The position numbers and the translations under genes were made by a program. Below, piece by piece: positions 14,870 through 22,432 of a DNA stretch of 50,148 nt. The stretch spans positions 1-50,148 of IMG/VR virus record IMGVR_UViG_3300045954_000022; one strand, given 5' to 3'. The notes below the pieces were generated by a model. The model was not told the DNA's origin, made no database searches, and was given only the letters and a program-made list of their open reading frames with translations. The stretch comes from a virus. Each line of letters starts with the position of its first letter. Within the stretch, counting starts at the first letter, position 1.

Positions 14870-14918
14870 AGGGCGGTAGGGTGGGTGGAGCTGCCCCCGC
14901 AAGGTGTCGCAAAACGTA

Positions 14919-16361
14919 ATGTCCCCTGGGGGCGAACAGCCAGGGGGTGGGACGTCAGCAGGTCCACCTTCCGCCGGGCTCGGGGGTGCGTCTCCTGAGG
15001 TCACGATCACCCTGCGAGAGGCCCAGGGCCAGGTCTTCAACGACCCAGCGCGATTTCGGATCCTTGTAGCAGGCCGCCGCTTCGGCAAGACCTACTACGC
15101 CTGCGTGGAGCTATCTGTCCGCGCTGCATCCACTCCGGGCACCTACTGGTATATGGCGCCCACCTACTCGCAGGCGAAGGATCTGGCATGGTCCCTGCTG
15201 AAGAAGGTGATCCCGGCCGCCTGGGTGGCCAAGAAGAACGAGAGCGATCTGCGGCTAGAGTTATATAACGGTAGCGTTATTGAATTGAAGGGCTCGGAGA
15301 ACGCGGACAGCCTCCGGGGCCGATCGCTCACCGGGGTGGTGCTGGACGAGGCGGCGGTGATGAAACGCCATGTCTGGTTCGAGGTGGTTCGTCCCTCACT
15401 GGCCGATCAGCAGGGGTGGGCCCTGTTCATCACCACGCCGAAGGGGACCAGCAGCTGGTTCTACGAGATCTACCTGGCGGCGGGTGGCCGGTTCGACCTG
15501 GTCGACTCCGAGGAGCTCGGGTTCAGCGGTGGATCGTCCTCTGGTGACGAGGGGCAGGCCCTGGGTGCGGCCGACGACTGGAGCGTCTTCACCTTCACCA
15601 CGCTGCAGGGCGGGAACGTTCCACCGGAGGAGGTGGAGGCCGCCCGCCGCGAGCTGGACGCCCGGACCTTCCGCCAGGAGTTCGAGGCCAGCTTCGAGGC
15701 CCTGGCGGGTATCATATGCGTATCGTTCAGCAACGAGAATATCAGCACGGCGGTATGCGATGACATCAGATTGCCGCTCTGGGTGGGCGTCGACTTCAAC
15801 GTAGACCCCCTTGCGGCTGTATTTGCGGTTAAAAAGACGATTACACACGAGGAAGTGGACGAGTGGGGCGTCCCACATCACACGAAAATCGAGGTTTTGC
15901 ACGTTTTCAATGAATTGGCCCTCCACGGGGGCGCTACAACGTGGGATATGGCCGAAGCTATCTATGAAATGTTCGGATATGTGCGAAAAATCGAGATTAT
16001 GCCCGATCCGACCGGAAAACGGCTCCAAACGAGCGGAATTGGTATCTCAGACCACCGGATATTCCGAAAATGCGGTCTGAAAGTGGTTGCGCCGACCCGT
16101 CCATGGGTCACGAAGGACAAGATCAACGCCCTGAACAGTGGTTTTCAGACCGGTGATGGGACGCGCCACGTCTTTATCCACCCCCGTTGCCGCCGACTGA
16201 TCAACGGATTACGCTCCTGGACGTATGAGGACGGCAAAAACACTGTTGATAAGAAGCTCGGCAACGATCACTTCCCTGATGCGCTTGGCTACCTACTGCT
16301 CGCCAAGTTCAACCTCCCCGCCCGCTCCCTCGCGCCGGCCGAACCCTACCGCGTCTGGTGA
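14919..16361 (+). CDS. terL: Terminase large subunit
   Basis: 480 residues from ATG at 14919 (GTG at 14904 is an alternative). ATPase: Walker A AGRRFGKT (51-58), Walker B VVLDEA (140-145), coupling ITTPKGTSSWF. RNase H-like nuclease: VDFNVDP (D292), MPDPTG (D363), NDHFPDAL (D454). It cuts and pumps DNA into the prohead through the portal. Codons change noticeably near 15710, between ATPase and nuclease domains, exactly where a partial GGGTATCATA palindrome lies; this suggests a mosaic gene. No small subunit precedes it. Confidence 0.93.
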   Translation: MSPGGEQPGGGTSAGPPSAGLGGASPEVTITLREAQGQVFNDPARFRILVAGRRFGKTYYACVELSVRAASTPGTYWYMAPTYSQAKDLAWSLLKKVIPAAWVAKKNESDLRLELYNGSVIELKGSENADSLRGRSLTGVVLDEAAVMKRHVWFEVVRPSLADQQGWALFITTPKGTSSWFYEIYLAAGGRFDLVDSEELGFSGGSSSGDEGQALGAADDWSVFTFTTLQGGNVPPEEVEAARRELDARTFRQEFEASFEALAGIICVSFSNENISTAVCDDIRLPLWVGVDFNVDPLAAVFAVKKTITHEEVDEWGVPHHTKIEVLHVFNELALHGGATTWDMAEAIYEMFGYVRKIEIMPDPTGKRLQTSGIGISDHRIFRKCGLKVVAPTRPWVTKDKINALNSGFQTGDGTRHVFIHPRCRRLINGLRSWTYEDGKNTVDKKLGNDHFPDALGYLLLAKFNLPARSLAPAEPYRVW

Positions 16362-16362
16362 G

Positions 16363-16418
16363 GCGGGGTATGATACCCTGATTACAGGCTTTTCTACCAG
16401 CAGGGTATCATACCCCGC
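16363..16418. terminator. 18-bp perfect inverted repeat between convergent genes
   Basis: GCGGGGTATGATACCCTG (16363-16380) and its exact complement (16401-16418) around a 20-base loop. It fills the gap between the end of terL and the end of the leftward gene at 16419. Each arm is itself a GGGTATSATACCC palindrome. It could terminate both convergent transcripts, or be a double operator; there is no T tract. Confidence 0.75.
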
Positions 16419-16643
16419 TTAGCGGCCGCGCCAGGTGCCGGCGTAGACGCCAGGGAAGAGTTCCCGGTAGGGCAGCAGGCGCCACCGCTTGAAGCGCAGG
16501 TAGTGGATCGAGGCCTCGATGAGGGCGACTACTAGGTACATGCCGAGCACTACCAGGCCGACAACGACGAATACGGGGGCGAAAACGAACACCAGGCCGG
16601 CTATGACAGCCAGAATGATGAACGCAGCTTGAAAAACGAACAT
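16419..16643 (-). CDS. Small two-TM membrane protein
   Basis: 74 residues. A nearly uninterrupted hydrophobic stretch (FQAAFIILAVIAGLVFVFAP, then VFVVVGLVVLGMYLVVALIE) gives two membrane helices, followed by a basic C-terminal tail (HYLRFKRWRLLPYRELF). It could be holin-like or an accessory membrane protein. It is encoded leftward inside the rightward late region, with its leader carrying ACGTTCCACCCC (16654-16662). Function is not established. Confidence 0.6.
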   Translation of the reverse strand: MFVFQAAFIILAVIAGLVFVFAPVFVVVGLVVLGMYLVVALIEASIHYLRFKRWRLLPYRELFPGVYAGTWRGR

Positions 16644-16664
16644 GGGGATTGGGGTGGAACGTCA

Positions 16665-17000
16665 CTAGGGAACTATACCAGGGATCTCAGGCTGTACCAC
16701 GCATAGCTCGTAGGATATGTAACGCACCATATAGCCTTCATGGGCACTGCCTGTATGTGCTTCACGTTCCACCTGCCTCACCAGGCCGCGCAGAATCAGG
16801 GTCTTGAGGCGCGAGTAGATGGCGGCTTTGCGGCGGCGAGTCTCAGGAGACCCGTCGTACATGCCCTGTTCGGGCACTGAGGCGTCCCCGAAGGCCGGCA
16901 GCATATTATACTCCAGTATCATCAGCATGGGTACAGTAACTGTGCCGTACTCCTTGAAGTGATCCAAGTAACGGAGTTGATCTTCGGTCAGGGGGCGCAT
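16665..17000 (-). CDS. Unknown protein, possible winged helix
   Basis: 111 residues starting MRPLTEDQLRYLDHFKEYG. The middle (ETRRRKAAIYSRLKTLILRG, then LVRQVERE) looks like the recognition helix and wing of a winged-helix DNA-binding protein. First gene of the leftward two-gene cassette between terminase and portal. A regulator acting at the flanking GGGTATSATACCC palindromes is an attractive but untested idea. Confidence 0.55.
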   Translation of the reverse strand: MRPLTEDQLRYLDHFKEYGTVTVPMLMILEYNMLPAFGDASVPEQGMYDGSPETRRRKAAIYSRLKTLILRGLVRQVEREAHTGSAHEGYMVRYISYELCVVQPEIPGIVP

Positions 17001-17023
17001 TGTCTGGGGGAGCGTGATTACCT

Positions 17024-17043
17024 CAGGGTATCATACCCCGCTT
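17024..17043. promoter_or_regulatory. Palindrome site in the divergent gap before the portal
   Basis: CAGGGTATCATACCCCGCTT, identical over 20 bases to 16401-16420. It lies between the divergent starts of the leftward gene (17000) and the portal (17078), so it can influence both. Confidence 0.6.
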
Positions 17044-17056
17044 GTGGGTAGGTGGG

Positions 17057-17062
17057 TAGACT
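17057..17062 (+). promoter_or_regulatory. TAGACT box upstream of portal
   Basis: TAGACT 16 bases before the portal start. The same hexamer lies in the gaps before the scaffold (18656), the head-tail gene (20623) and the tail tube gene (22956), with TAAACT before the tape measure (24456). A late-promoter -10 without a -35 is possible. Confidence 0.35.
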
Positions 17063-17077
17063 GGGGGGACTGCGGAG

Positions 17078-18655
17078 TTGAGTGTGACGTTCACGCAAAC
17101 TGCGACATCGGCCGACGTCAACAACCCTTTTCGGCGTGATGCTGCGGTCATGGGGATGACCCAGGCGTGGGGCGTCATGGACCTTGTGACCCACGGGTCT
17201 GAGTTCATGCGCCAGTTCTGTCGGGGCTCCGGGGCGTGGGGTGCCCTCGGGGCCATCGCGGCCTCTTCGGTGGGCCTGGATCCCCTCATGGGGCCGGATT
17301 TTGAGGATATGTATCAGCGCAATGTGCTCCCTAAGGAGTTTAAGGAGCCTGATGATGCCTGGCATGCGCGAATTGATAGGGCCATCATCTCCCCGTTCAC
17401 TGCACGGCTGGTAGACAACGCTGCGGCGCTTATTCTCAGGCGCTCTATCTCGCTGGAAGGAGATCCCTACTGGGAGGATTTTGCGCTCAATGTAGATGGG
17501 TGGGGCAGCAGTCTTAATGAGTACGCAAGGCGCGTGGTGCGTCAGGCACTCATCTACGGGCATTCCGGCATTCTGGTTGACTCTCCACCCGCTGGAGGTG
17601 TACGTAATCGTCTGGATGAGCGTCTTGTTACTGATAGGCGGCCCTATTTCATCACGTACAGCGCCAAGAGGATCCGAGGTTGGCGGCAAGCTAACGCCTA
17701 CCCGACGTCTCCGCTTGTTCAGCTTCGGCTAAGTGAGTCTGTAACGCTGCCTGATGGGGATTTCGGTGAGTCCGTGTATGAGCAGGTGAGGGTACTTACC
17801 CCAAAAGCGTACGCTCTGTACCGGAGAAAAGCTTCGCGTGGGACGTCAGGGGAACTGGTCACCACAGGGATCAACGAGCTGGGTGAAATTCCGTTTGTGC
17901 CTATCTACAGCAACAGGACGGGGCTTCTACGCAGTCAGCCTCCGATGGTGGATATTGCGGAGATCAATATCGCGCACTTCCAGCGTCAGGCAGACCTTCT
18001 GCATTCGCTGCATATCGCCGCTATGCAGAAACTCGTTCTGGAAGGGTGGGAAGACACGGATGACGGGGTGGGGCAAGGTGTCAACTATGCCCTCATCATG
18101 GAGCCTGGGCATGAGGCCTATTACGTGAAGACTGACTCCACCTCGTTCTCGGCGCAGCAAGAGCAGATCCGCATGCTTGAGGCCCAGATGTCCTCGCTGG
18201 GTGTAACGCGGCTGCTGGGCCAGAAGATGGTTGCAGAGGCTGCGGAGGCTAAGCGGGTGGAGCAGGCACAGTCCAACTCTGTGTTGGCCAGTATATCACT
18301 GGAATTGGAGCATGGGCTGAACAGAGCCTTTGAGCTGGCGGCTAAATTCGCTGGTAGAGAGCCTCCGCGTGTCACAATTGACCGCGATTTCGACTTCTAC
18401 AGGCTTATCGGTCAAGATATCAGCGTACTGGCCGATGCAACCAGTCAGGGACTTATTTCACCCGATATGTGGTTGGATCTACTCCGCAAGGGCGAAGTAT
18501 TACCGGATACGGCCGATTTCGACTCGGAACTGGATTTCATCAAGGAGGAAATGGAGCGGAAAGCTGCCCAGGCCGCCCAGATGTCCGCCATGCGGCCTCA
18601 GCGGAATGCTCCCCCTCGGCAACCCGCTGTCATCGGAAGAAACGGGCGGGAGTGA
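17078..18655 (+). CDS. Portal protein (DUF4055-like)
   Basis: 525 residues from a TTG at 17078 preceded by GGGGGGACTGCGGAG (GTG at 17084 is an alternative). The pattern LGEIPFVPIYSNR (about 268-280) followed by PPMVDIAEINIAHFQRQADL (about 288-307) is diagnostic of the DUF4055 portal family. A C-terminal helical region and Ala/Gln-rich tail follow. The dodecameric portal is the DNA entry channel and joins head to tail. Position between terminase and scaffold/capsid is canonical apart from the intervening leftward cassette. Confidence 0.88.
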   Translation: MSVTFTQTATSADVNNPFRRDAAVMGMTQAWGVMDLVTHGSEFMRQFCRGSGAWGALGAIAASSVGLDPLMGPDFEDMYQRNVLPKEFKEPDDAWHARIDRAIISPFTARLVDNAAALILRRSISLEGDPYWEDFALNVDGWGSSLNEYARRVVRQALIYGHSGILVDSPPAGGVRNRLDERLVTDRRPYFITYSAKRIRGWRQANAYPTSPLVQLRLSESVTLPDGDFGESVYEQVRVLTPKAYALYRRKASRGTSGELVTTGINELGEIPFVPIYSNRTGLLRSQPPMVDIAEINIAHFQRQADLLHSLHIAAMQKLVLEGWEDTDDGVGQGVNYALIMEPGHEAYYVKTDSTSFSAQQEQIRMLEAQMSSLGVTRLLGQKMVAEAAEAKRVEQAQSNSVLASISLELEHGLNRAFELAAKFAGREPPRVTIDRDFDFYRLIGQDISVLADATSQGLISPDMWLDLLRKGEVLPDTADFDSELDFIKEEMERKAAQAAQMSAMRPQRNAPPRQPAVIGRNGRE

Positions 18656-18661
18656 TAGACT
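18656..18661 (+). promoter_or_regulatory. TAGACT box upstream of scaffold gene
   Basis: Begins one base past the portal stop and 33 bases before the scaffold start; second of the recurring TAGACT boxes. Confidence 0.35.
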
Positions 18662-18681
18662 CGGGCGATCACCTGTGGTGA

Positions 18682-18690
18682 ACGTTCCAC
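18682..18690 (-). promoter_or_regulatory. Start-associated C-rich motif before scaffold gene
   Basis: ACGTTCCAC followed by CCC and then ATG at 18694. This is one of the few copies of the dispersed motif in reverse orientation, and here it gives the same C-rich mRNA leader that the leftward genes have. No Shine-Dalgarno sequence is visible at this start. Confidence 0.45.
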
Positions 18691-18693
18691 CCC

Positions 18694-19368
18694 ATGTCTG
18701 AACAACTGCTTGAGCCTCCTGTTGTGCAGGAGCCCACTCCGCCGGCCTCCAACCCTGAGCTGGAGCGTCTCAGGGCCCACAACTTCGAGTTGGTGGGTGA
18801 GAAGCGTCGAGTACAGGAGCAGTTGACGTCGTTGCAGCAAGAGCTGCAGCAACTACGTGACGAACGGGCGAATGCACAAACCAGTCAGCTTGCTGACAAC
18901 GGGGAGTGGAAAACCCTCTGGGAACAGGCGCAGGAGACCAACGCCACTCTGCAGGAACGTATCAGGACGCTTGAGGCGGATCTTGCTACGGCTCTGCAGG
19001 AGAAAGAGGTTGAGTCTCTGCAGGGACAGGTATTGCAGGCCTTTGCCCGTGATATCGTTGACCCCAGACAACTGTTTCGCCTGGAGAAGGATAACTTCAA
19101 GCTCAAGGACGGTAAACCAGTGGTGCTTAACGGGGGCGTCGAGCAGACACTGGAAGAGTACCTAGAGTTCGTGAAGTCACCCGGATCCGGCTATGAGCAT
19201 CATTGCCTTCCCAGAGGTGTTGCTGGTATGGGTGCAGGTGGAGCGTCTGCTCCCGTTGTGGCCGGCAGCTCCAACCCGTATGTCACGCGCAACCTGACTC
19301 AGATCGTGCAGCTGGAACTCGACAATCCTACGTTGGCTGATCGTCTCAAGCGAGAAGCCGGCGGCTGA
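18694..19368 (+). CDS. Capsid scaffold protein
   Basis: 224 residues. A Pro-rich N-terminus is followed by a long coiled coil (about residues 22-108, Leu/Gln/Glu heptads such as LERLRAHNFELVGEKRRVQE). Then comes a mixed segment and a C-terminal helix LTQIVQLELDNPTLADRLKR with a basic end. Length, coiled coil and the position between portal and major capsid protein fit an assembly scaffold. Scaffolds guide prohead assembly and are lost before packaging. Confidence 0.75.
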   Translation: MSEQLLEPPVVQEPTPPASNPELERLRAHNFELVGEKRRVQEQLTSLQQELQQLRDERANAQTSQLADNGEWKTLWEQAQETNATLQERIRTLEADLATALQEKEVESLQGQVLQAFARDIVDPRQLFRLEKDNFKLKDGKPVVLNGGVEQTLEEYLEFVKSPGSGYEHHCLPRGVAGMGAGGASAPVVAGSSNPYVTRNLTQIVQLELDNPTLADRLKREAGG

Positions 19369-19403
19369 TGCTCCTGTGGGGCCGTTCACCTTGCGAATGA
19401 GCT

Positions 19404-20570
19404 ATGTCCACGTACATGGGGAACCTGCACCCCAACTCAACCTTTCTCAGTGATGTAGCGTCCGCCACGCGGATTCTTACATCTGCCCCTTTCAGTCGCT
19501 ACCTCGCGGAGCAGATCTACGAGCGGAGCCTCATGCTTCGTGCCGGGGTCATCGCGAGGGAGGCCCGGATGGACAACACCACCGGGGTGACGATCGAGGC
19601 GCCGTTCTTCGATCCGATCAACGCGATCGAGGAGACCGTTCGCTCTGACGCCACCTGGGGCATCAGTGGCAAGGGTCACTTCACCAGCCAGAAGGTGACC
19701 GCGTCCACGCAGTACGCGACCATCACCCACCGGGGCTTCATGTTCTCTTGCGACACCCTGTCGCAACTGGGCATCGGCGAAGACCCCCTGGCCCACTTCT
19801 CCGCGCAGCTCGCCGACGACCTGAACCGGAAGCGGTCCATCAAGGCCTACTCGATGCTCGACGGCATCTTCGGTGGTGCGTTGGCGGCCCACAGCCTCAG
19901 CATCGCTGGCGCTGGCCCCCTGACCGAGGCCAACTACCTGAACGCGGCCAGTGTCACCGCTGCCAAGTATCTGCTCGGGGAGCGGGCTCAGGACGTCACC
20001 ACCATCGTGGTGCCCAGTCCTGTGGCGGCCTACCTGGAGAAGGTCGGCATGACCACTGCCTTCCCGGCCAGCCCCTCGGGCTTCACCTGGGGTACGGGCG
20101 GTATCGGTGTCACCGACACGGTGATCCGCAACTTCGCGGGTCTGAGTGTCGTCATCGATGACAACCTGCTTCAGTTCGTCACCGGGGCTGCTGGTGCGCC
20201 GATGGCCTACCCCTGCTACCTCTTCGGCCCTGGTGCCCTGAAGGAAGGCTGGCAGATGCCCACCACGCTGCGGGCTGCCTTCAACATCCCCTCCGATCAG
20301 TTCCTCACCTCGGTGCGGTATTCCCACGTCTACCACCTCCCTGGTGTGACCTGGAAGGGTGCGGCCCACAACCCCGAAAACACCGGCCTCAAGACCCCAG
20401 GCAACTGGGAGCTGGCCTTCTCGGATCCGCGCCTGATCCCTCTGACCCGCCTGATCGTGAACACCCCCTTTGGTGGTGTTCAGCCTCTGGCGGCAGGAGC
20501 CGATGGCGAGGGCGCATCTATCGCTCCGGCCTCCAAGCCGGCGCCTCGGGGCGGTTCCACCAGTCCCTGA
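19404..20570 (+). CDS. Major capsid protein
   Basis: 388 residues starting MSTYMGNLHPNSTFLSDVAS. Organisation is typical of HK97-fold capsid proteins: an N-terminal helix, a helix with SRYLAEQIYERSLMLRAGVI, ITHRGFMFSCDTLSQ, a spine helix region, IVVPSPVAAYLEKVGM, and a late beta-rich part with GPGALKEGWQMP and YHLPGVTWKG. No separate N-terminal prodomain is evident. Strongly GC-rich codons and a terminator right after it agree with high expression. Confidence 0.85.
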   Translation: MSTYMGNLHPNSTFLSDVASATRILTSAPFSRYLAEQIYERSLMLRAGVIAREARMDNTTGVTIEAPFFDPINAIEETVRSDATWGISGKGHFTSQKVTASTQYATITHRGFMFSCDTLSQLGIGEDPLAHFSAQLADDLNRKRSIKAYSMLDGIFGGALAAHSLSIAGAGPLTEANYLNAASVTAAKYLLGERAQDVTTIVVPSPVAAYLEKVGMTTAFPASPSGFTWGTGGIGVTDTVIRNFAGLSVVIDDNLLQFVTGAAGAPMAYPCYLFGPGALKEGWQMPTTLRAAFNIPSDQFLTSVRYSHVYHLPGVTWKGAAHNPENTGLKTPGNWELAFSDPRLIPLTRLIVNTPFGGVQPLAAGADGEGASIAPASKPAPRGGSTSP

Positions 20571-20591
20571 CCTTCAGGCACACGTTCCACG

Positions 20592-20614
20592 GCCCCGCTT
20601 CGACGGGGCTTTTT
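20592..20614 (+). terminator. Rho-independent terminator after major capsid gene
   Basis: GCCCCG, loop CTTCGA, CGGGGC (20604-20609), then TTTTT. It follows the capsid stop by about 20 bases; ACGTTCCAC lies between (20582-20590). Confidence 0.85.
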
Positions 20615-20622
20615 CATGCCCG

Positions 20623-20628
20623 TAGACT
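20623..20628 (+). promoter_or_regulatory. TAGACT box after capsid terminator
   Basis: Directly behind the capsid terminator and 21 bases before the GTG at 20650, a good place to restart transcription for the head-tail genes. Confidence 0.4.
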
Positions 20629-20649
20629 GCAGCGAAAGGGCGGTGGCTC

Positions 20650-21225
20650 GTGAACTCGCTGATGTCGATGACCCTCGATGCCACGATCGGGGGCAGCCAG
20701 GCCAACAGCTACCTCAGCCTGGAGCAGGCCGATGCCTGGTTCGCGGTGTCGCTGTTCCCGGAGCGGTGGAGCGTCCTGCCCACGACCACCCGCGAGGGAG
20801 CTCTACGGCAGGCGGCGGCCTGGCTGGACACCCTGACGTTCCACGGCACTCGGGCCACGCCCAGCAGCGATGATCCGGCGCTGGAGCAGGCCATGCAGTG
20901 GCCCAGGGAGAACGTCACCTGCCGGGGCATCACCGCCAACCGCACCTTCATCCCGGCCGAGATCCTCACCGCCCAGGCGATGCTGGCCTTGCAGGTAGGT
21001 GAGCAGCCTGATCTGCTCTTCACCGGCAGCCAGATCGACAACGTGAGCTTCGTCACCAAGGAGCGGGTGGATGTGCTGGAGCAGCAGTTCGGGGCCAAGC
21101 CCGATCGGCTGCAGCTGCGGGAGGCCAGCAAGCCCTGGGTGATCCGGGCCTTCCCGTGGCTGGAGGATCTGCTGGGGTGTTGGTACTCCGGCAAGTCCTC
21201 TACTGTGCGGCTGTACCGGAACTGA
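20650..21225 (+). CDS. Head-tail connector (DnaT-like family)
   Basis: 191 residues from a GTG. The pattern GGSQANSYLSLEQADAWFAV, EGALRQAAAWLDTLTFHGTR and a late helix with VGEQPDLL is that of phage connector proteins annotated as DnaT-like ssDNA-binding. Those are helical adaptor subunits that dock on the portal. First gene after the capsid. Role by position and family pattern. Confidence 0.65.
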   Translation: MNSLMSMTLDATIGGSQANSYLSLEQADAWFAVSLFPERWSVLPTTTREGALRQAAAWLDTLTFHGTRATPSSDDPALEQAMQWPRENVTCRGITANRTFIPAEILTAQAMLALQVGEQPDLLFTGSQIDNVSFVTKERVDVLEQQFGAKPDRLQLREASKPWVIRAFPWLEDLLGCWYSGKSSTVRLYRN

Positions 21226-21234
21226 GGCGGATCG

Positions 21235-21447
21235 ATGACTATCTATCGTGCAGACAGTAGAGACGCTCGCTACATCGATGTATATGACGGGGAGGAACGT
21301 CTTACCCAACTGCTATACGTAGACACAGAGAAGCGGATCATCAGACGACACATGGACGGGCTTCCATGCGATGACGATGGGTACCTGATCATCGAGGAAC
21401 GGCATGTTCCTGATATGCGGATTGTGGACAGGAGGGTGAAATCATGA
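21235..21447 (+). CDS. Small unknown protein
   Basis: 70 residues, acidic and beta-rich (DARYIDVYDGEERLTQLLYV; GYLIIEERHVPDMRIVDRR). ATG at 21235 follows GAGGCGG at a suitable distance; its stop overlaps the next start by 4 bases (ATGA). Less GC-rich than the flanking genes. No family recognised; the position suggests a virion or assembly factor. Confidence 0.65.
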   Translation: MTIYRADSRDARYIDVYDGEERLTQLLYVDTEKRIIRRHMDGLPCDDDGYLIIEERHVPDMRIVDRRVKS

Positions 21448-21830
21448 GCCTTATTGATACTACATTCGGCCCTCTGGCCCCTCGGCTACTGAAGAAGTGG
21501 GGACAGCCGATCGACGTCGTATTTCGGCGTGACGGTGCCTACGACCCAGCCACCGGCTCGATCGAACACACCGAGGAGCGGGTCACCACCACGGCGGTGG
21601 TCACCAAGGTCACCATCGACGAGCAGCAGGGCCTGGGGCAAGCTGCGGATGTGAAGATTTACATCAATCCCCAAGACCTGCCGGCCGGCACTGTGATCGC
21701 CCAGAGCGATGAGGTGATCATTCCGCCGCTGGTGGGCAGTTTCACCGGGCAGCAGGCAAAGGTTGTGGACGCTCGGGTGGTACGTGGCCAGGGTGCTCTG
21801 CTGTGGGTCGTCATGGCGAGGTATCAGTGA
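21444..21830 (+). CDS. Putative head closure / neck protein
   Basis: 128 residues, small beta-rich domain (PIDVVFRRDGAYDPATG, VKIYINPQDLPAGTVIAQS, ALLWVVMARYQ). Location second-to-third after the portal adaptor, and size, fit a head-completion or stopper protein. I recognise no specific motif, so the name rests on gene order. Confidence 0.45.
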   Translation: MSLIDTTFGPLAPRLLKKWGQPIDVVFRRDGAYDPATGSIEHTEERVTTTAVVTKVTIDEQQGLGQAADVKIYINPQDLPAGTVIAQSDEVIIPPLVGSFTGQQAKVVDARVVRGQGALLWVVMARYQ

Positions 21831-22432
21831 TGGCACAGCGCAAGGGGTTTGCGGATCTGTTTGGCGAGGAGCTGTTCGGCGCAGTAGTCGAGTACACGCG
21901 GCTGCAGACTCTGGAGATGATGAATTACCTCAGTGAGGTAGGCCCTGCATGGTCTGGGGAGTTTCGTGATTCGTGGCGAGCCAAACCGGTTGCTGACGTA
22001 CCTATGGCGGCAGGTAGGCAGAATCCGAGCTATCCGTACGAGCTGCGGGACATTCCACGCCCTGGGTACGACGCGAAGACGTACAAACGGCAGACCAAGT
22101 TGTTCTCTATTGTCAACGAGTCGACTCACGCGCCGTATGCCTTAGACGCTCGGGAGGGTACTTTCTACCCGCCGGACGATCAGCCAGAGCCCATAGAGGA
22201 TATCGTTGTGGAAGGTAAACGGGCTCGTAAAGGGTTTCGTGCAGCTATCACTCCGAACGATGAGCTGCTTCTAGAAGAAAGGCCTGGTAAGGCTACTGCC
22301 ACGGCCGAGGACGGATGGTTCCAGGATGCTGCGGCCGATCTCCCTGCGCTCATGAAGGACCGTAAGGCCGAGCTGATGAGCAAAGCACGGCGTACGGCCA
22401 AAGAGAAAGTACGCCGTCGGAGGGCTAGGTGA
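21830..22432 (+). CDS. Putative neck / tail completion protein (HK97 gp10-like)
   Basis: 200 residues from ATG at 21830, overlapping the previous stop by one base. The EFRDSWRAKP segment, followed by IVNESTHAPYALDAREGTF, resembles the gp10-like pattern in which an N-terminal helix precedes an N-x-YA-x-x-x-E motif. A basic C-terminal tail (MSKARRTAKEKVRRRRAR) could contact DNA or the capsid. Local G+C is lower than in the connector gene. Confidence 0.45.
   Translation: MAQRKGFADLFGEELFGAVVEYTRLQTLEMMNYLSEVGPAWSGEFRDSWRAKPVADVPMAAGRQNPSYPYELRDIPRPGYDAKTYKRQTKLFSIVNESTHAPYALDAREGTFYPPDDQPEPIEDIVVEGKRARKGFRAAITPNDELLLEERPGKATATAEDGWFQDAAADLPALMKDRKAELMSKARRTAKEKVRRRRAR

Larger units (their letters stand above)
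14419..14918. other. Gene-free control region between divergent blocks
   Basis: About 500 bases with no credible gene, AT-richer than the rest in 14500-14660. It holds a 27-base direct repeat with a 57-base period (14577, 14634), each copy containing the palindrome CTTATACTATAAG. Between the copies lies an inverted repeat (GATATATGT / ACATATC), then TATGCG/CGCATA arms at 14684-14701. A second 27-base imperfect direct repeat (14805, 14843) carries GGGTATCATACC-type palindromes. It is the natural site for divergent early/late promoters, operators, a packaging site or an origin. Confidence 0.7.
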
